Assembly (NCBI GenBank): GCA_029934815.1
Contig: JAOZLM010000095.1
Span: 1 to 7,907, forward strand
Direction: 5' to 3'
DNA length: 7,907 bases
DNA from: Desulfocapsa sp.
Lineage (GTDB): Bacteria > Desulfobacterota > Desulfobulbia > Desulfobulbales > Desulfocapsaceae
Shown here: positions 7,668 through 7,907 of the stretch, piece after piece
Numbering within the stretch: position 1 is the stretch's first letter
Layout of the letters: every line of letters begins with the position of its first letter
Notes under the pieces: generated by a model
Seen by the model: only the letters and a program-made list of their open reading frames with translations
The model's database searches: none
Told to the model about the DNA's origin: nothing
Translations under genes and position numbers: made by a program

Positions 7668-7907
7668 CAGCTGTTAAAACCTCATCGTATGAATACCACT
7701 CTGCCGAGCCATCCTGCAATCTGGCCTGGGATGCTTCCATAGCATCCTGAAAAGCAGGGTGAGCCAGCACACGCTCGCTATCCTGACCATCTATCCGGCG
7801 TTTCAAGGTGAGTAGATATTGCGTCATCATCTCTGCAACAGAAATACGATTTTCACGGGCAAACACTTTTGCAAAATCAGCTAGATCCTGATCTAAACTT
7901 ATATTTA
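7651..7907 (-). CDS. Ribbon-helix-helix-like antitoxin (5' partial)
   Basis: The minus-strand frame stays open to the window edge, giving 84-85 visible residues. The first in-frame start codon inside the window is a GTG at 7866, but it falls within a helix, so the real start is probably just beyond base 7907. The visible N-terminus NISLDQDLADFAKVF looks like the DNA-binding beta strand and first helix of a ribbon-helix-helix fold, and RISVAEMMTQYLLTLKRR like the second helix. The C-terminal tail, with AEWYSYDEVL near its end, resembles the toxin-wrapping segment of RelB/DUF6364-like antitoxins. It lies directly before the toxin gene in the usual antitoxin-toxin order with a 17-bp overlap. It should bind and neutralise the toxin and repress the shared promoter, which would lie outside the window. 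Confidence 0.78.
   Translation of the reverse strand, partial: NISLDQDLADFAKVFARENRISVAEMMTQYLLTLKRRIDGQDSERVLAHPAFQDAMEASQARLQDGSAEWYSYDEVLTADGGSL

Overview
The window looks like bacterial chromosome from the PVC side of the tree (Planctomycetota, Kiritimatiellota or Lentisphaerota). Two things suggest this: an unusually large FtsX-type permease with the C-terminal domain seen in planctomycete-like homologues, and two neighbouring large membrane proteins of the DUF6785/DUF6784 and OPT-like 'peptide transporter' kind. Base composition is moderate (mid-40s % GC by eye). The phylum is an inference from family memory. There are no rRNA or tRNA genes, no insertion sequences and no CRISPR array.

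Positions 1-7334 hold three genes on the + strand that read as one operon. The first (1-3270) enters the window already in frame. It is the 3' part of a giant ABC-type permease: the tail of an M28-peptidase-like domain, a beta-rich extracytoplasmic region, seven visible membrane segments with an FtsX core, and a cytoplasmic C-terminal domain. Its stop overlaps the start of the second gene (3263-5260), a DUF6785/DUF6784-type protein with about 14 membrane segments. A 115-bp gap filled by an imperfect palindromic repeat (about 5283-5364) separates this from the third gene (5376-7334), an OPT-like polytopic protein. The second and third proteins have similar length and layout and share short motifs, so they may be distant paralogues. 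The three probably serve one envelope function, perhaps transport or handling of peptides or lipid-linked material, but the substrate cannot be read from the sequence.

Positions 7356-7907 hold a convergent, minus-strand type II toxin-antitoxin module. The antitoxin is ribbon-helix-helix-like and runs off the right edge, so its true start lies outside. It overlaps by 17 bp a RelE/YafQ-like toxin that carries an inserted CxxC-x10-CxxC cysteine cluster. Only 21 bp separate the stop codons of the operon and the toxin gene.
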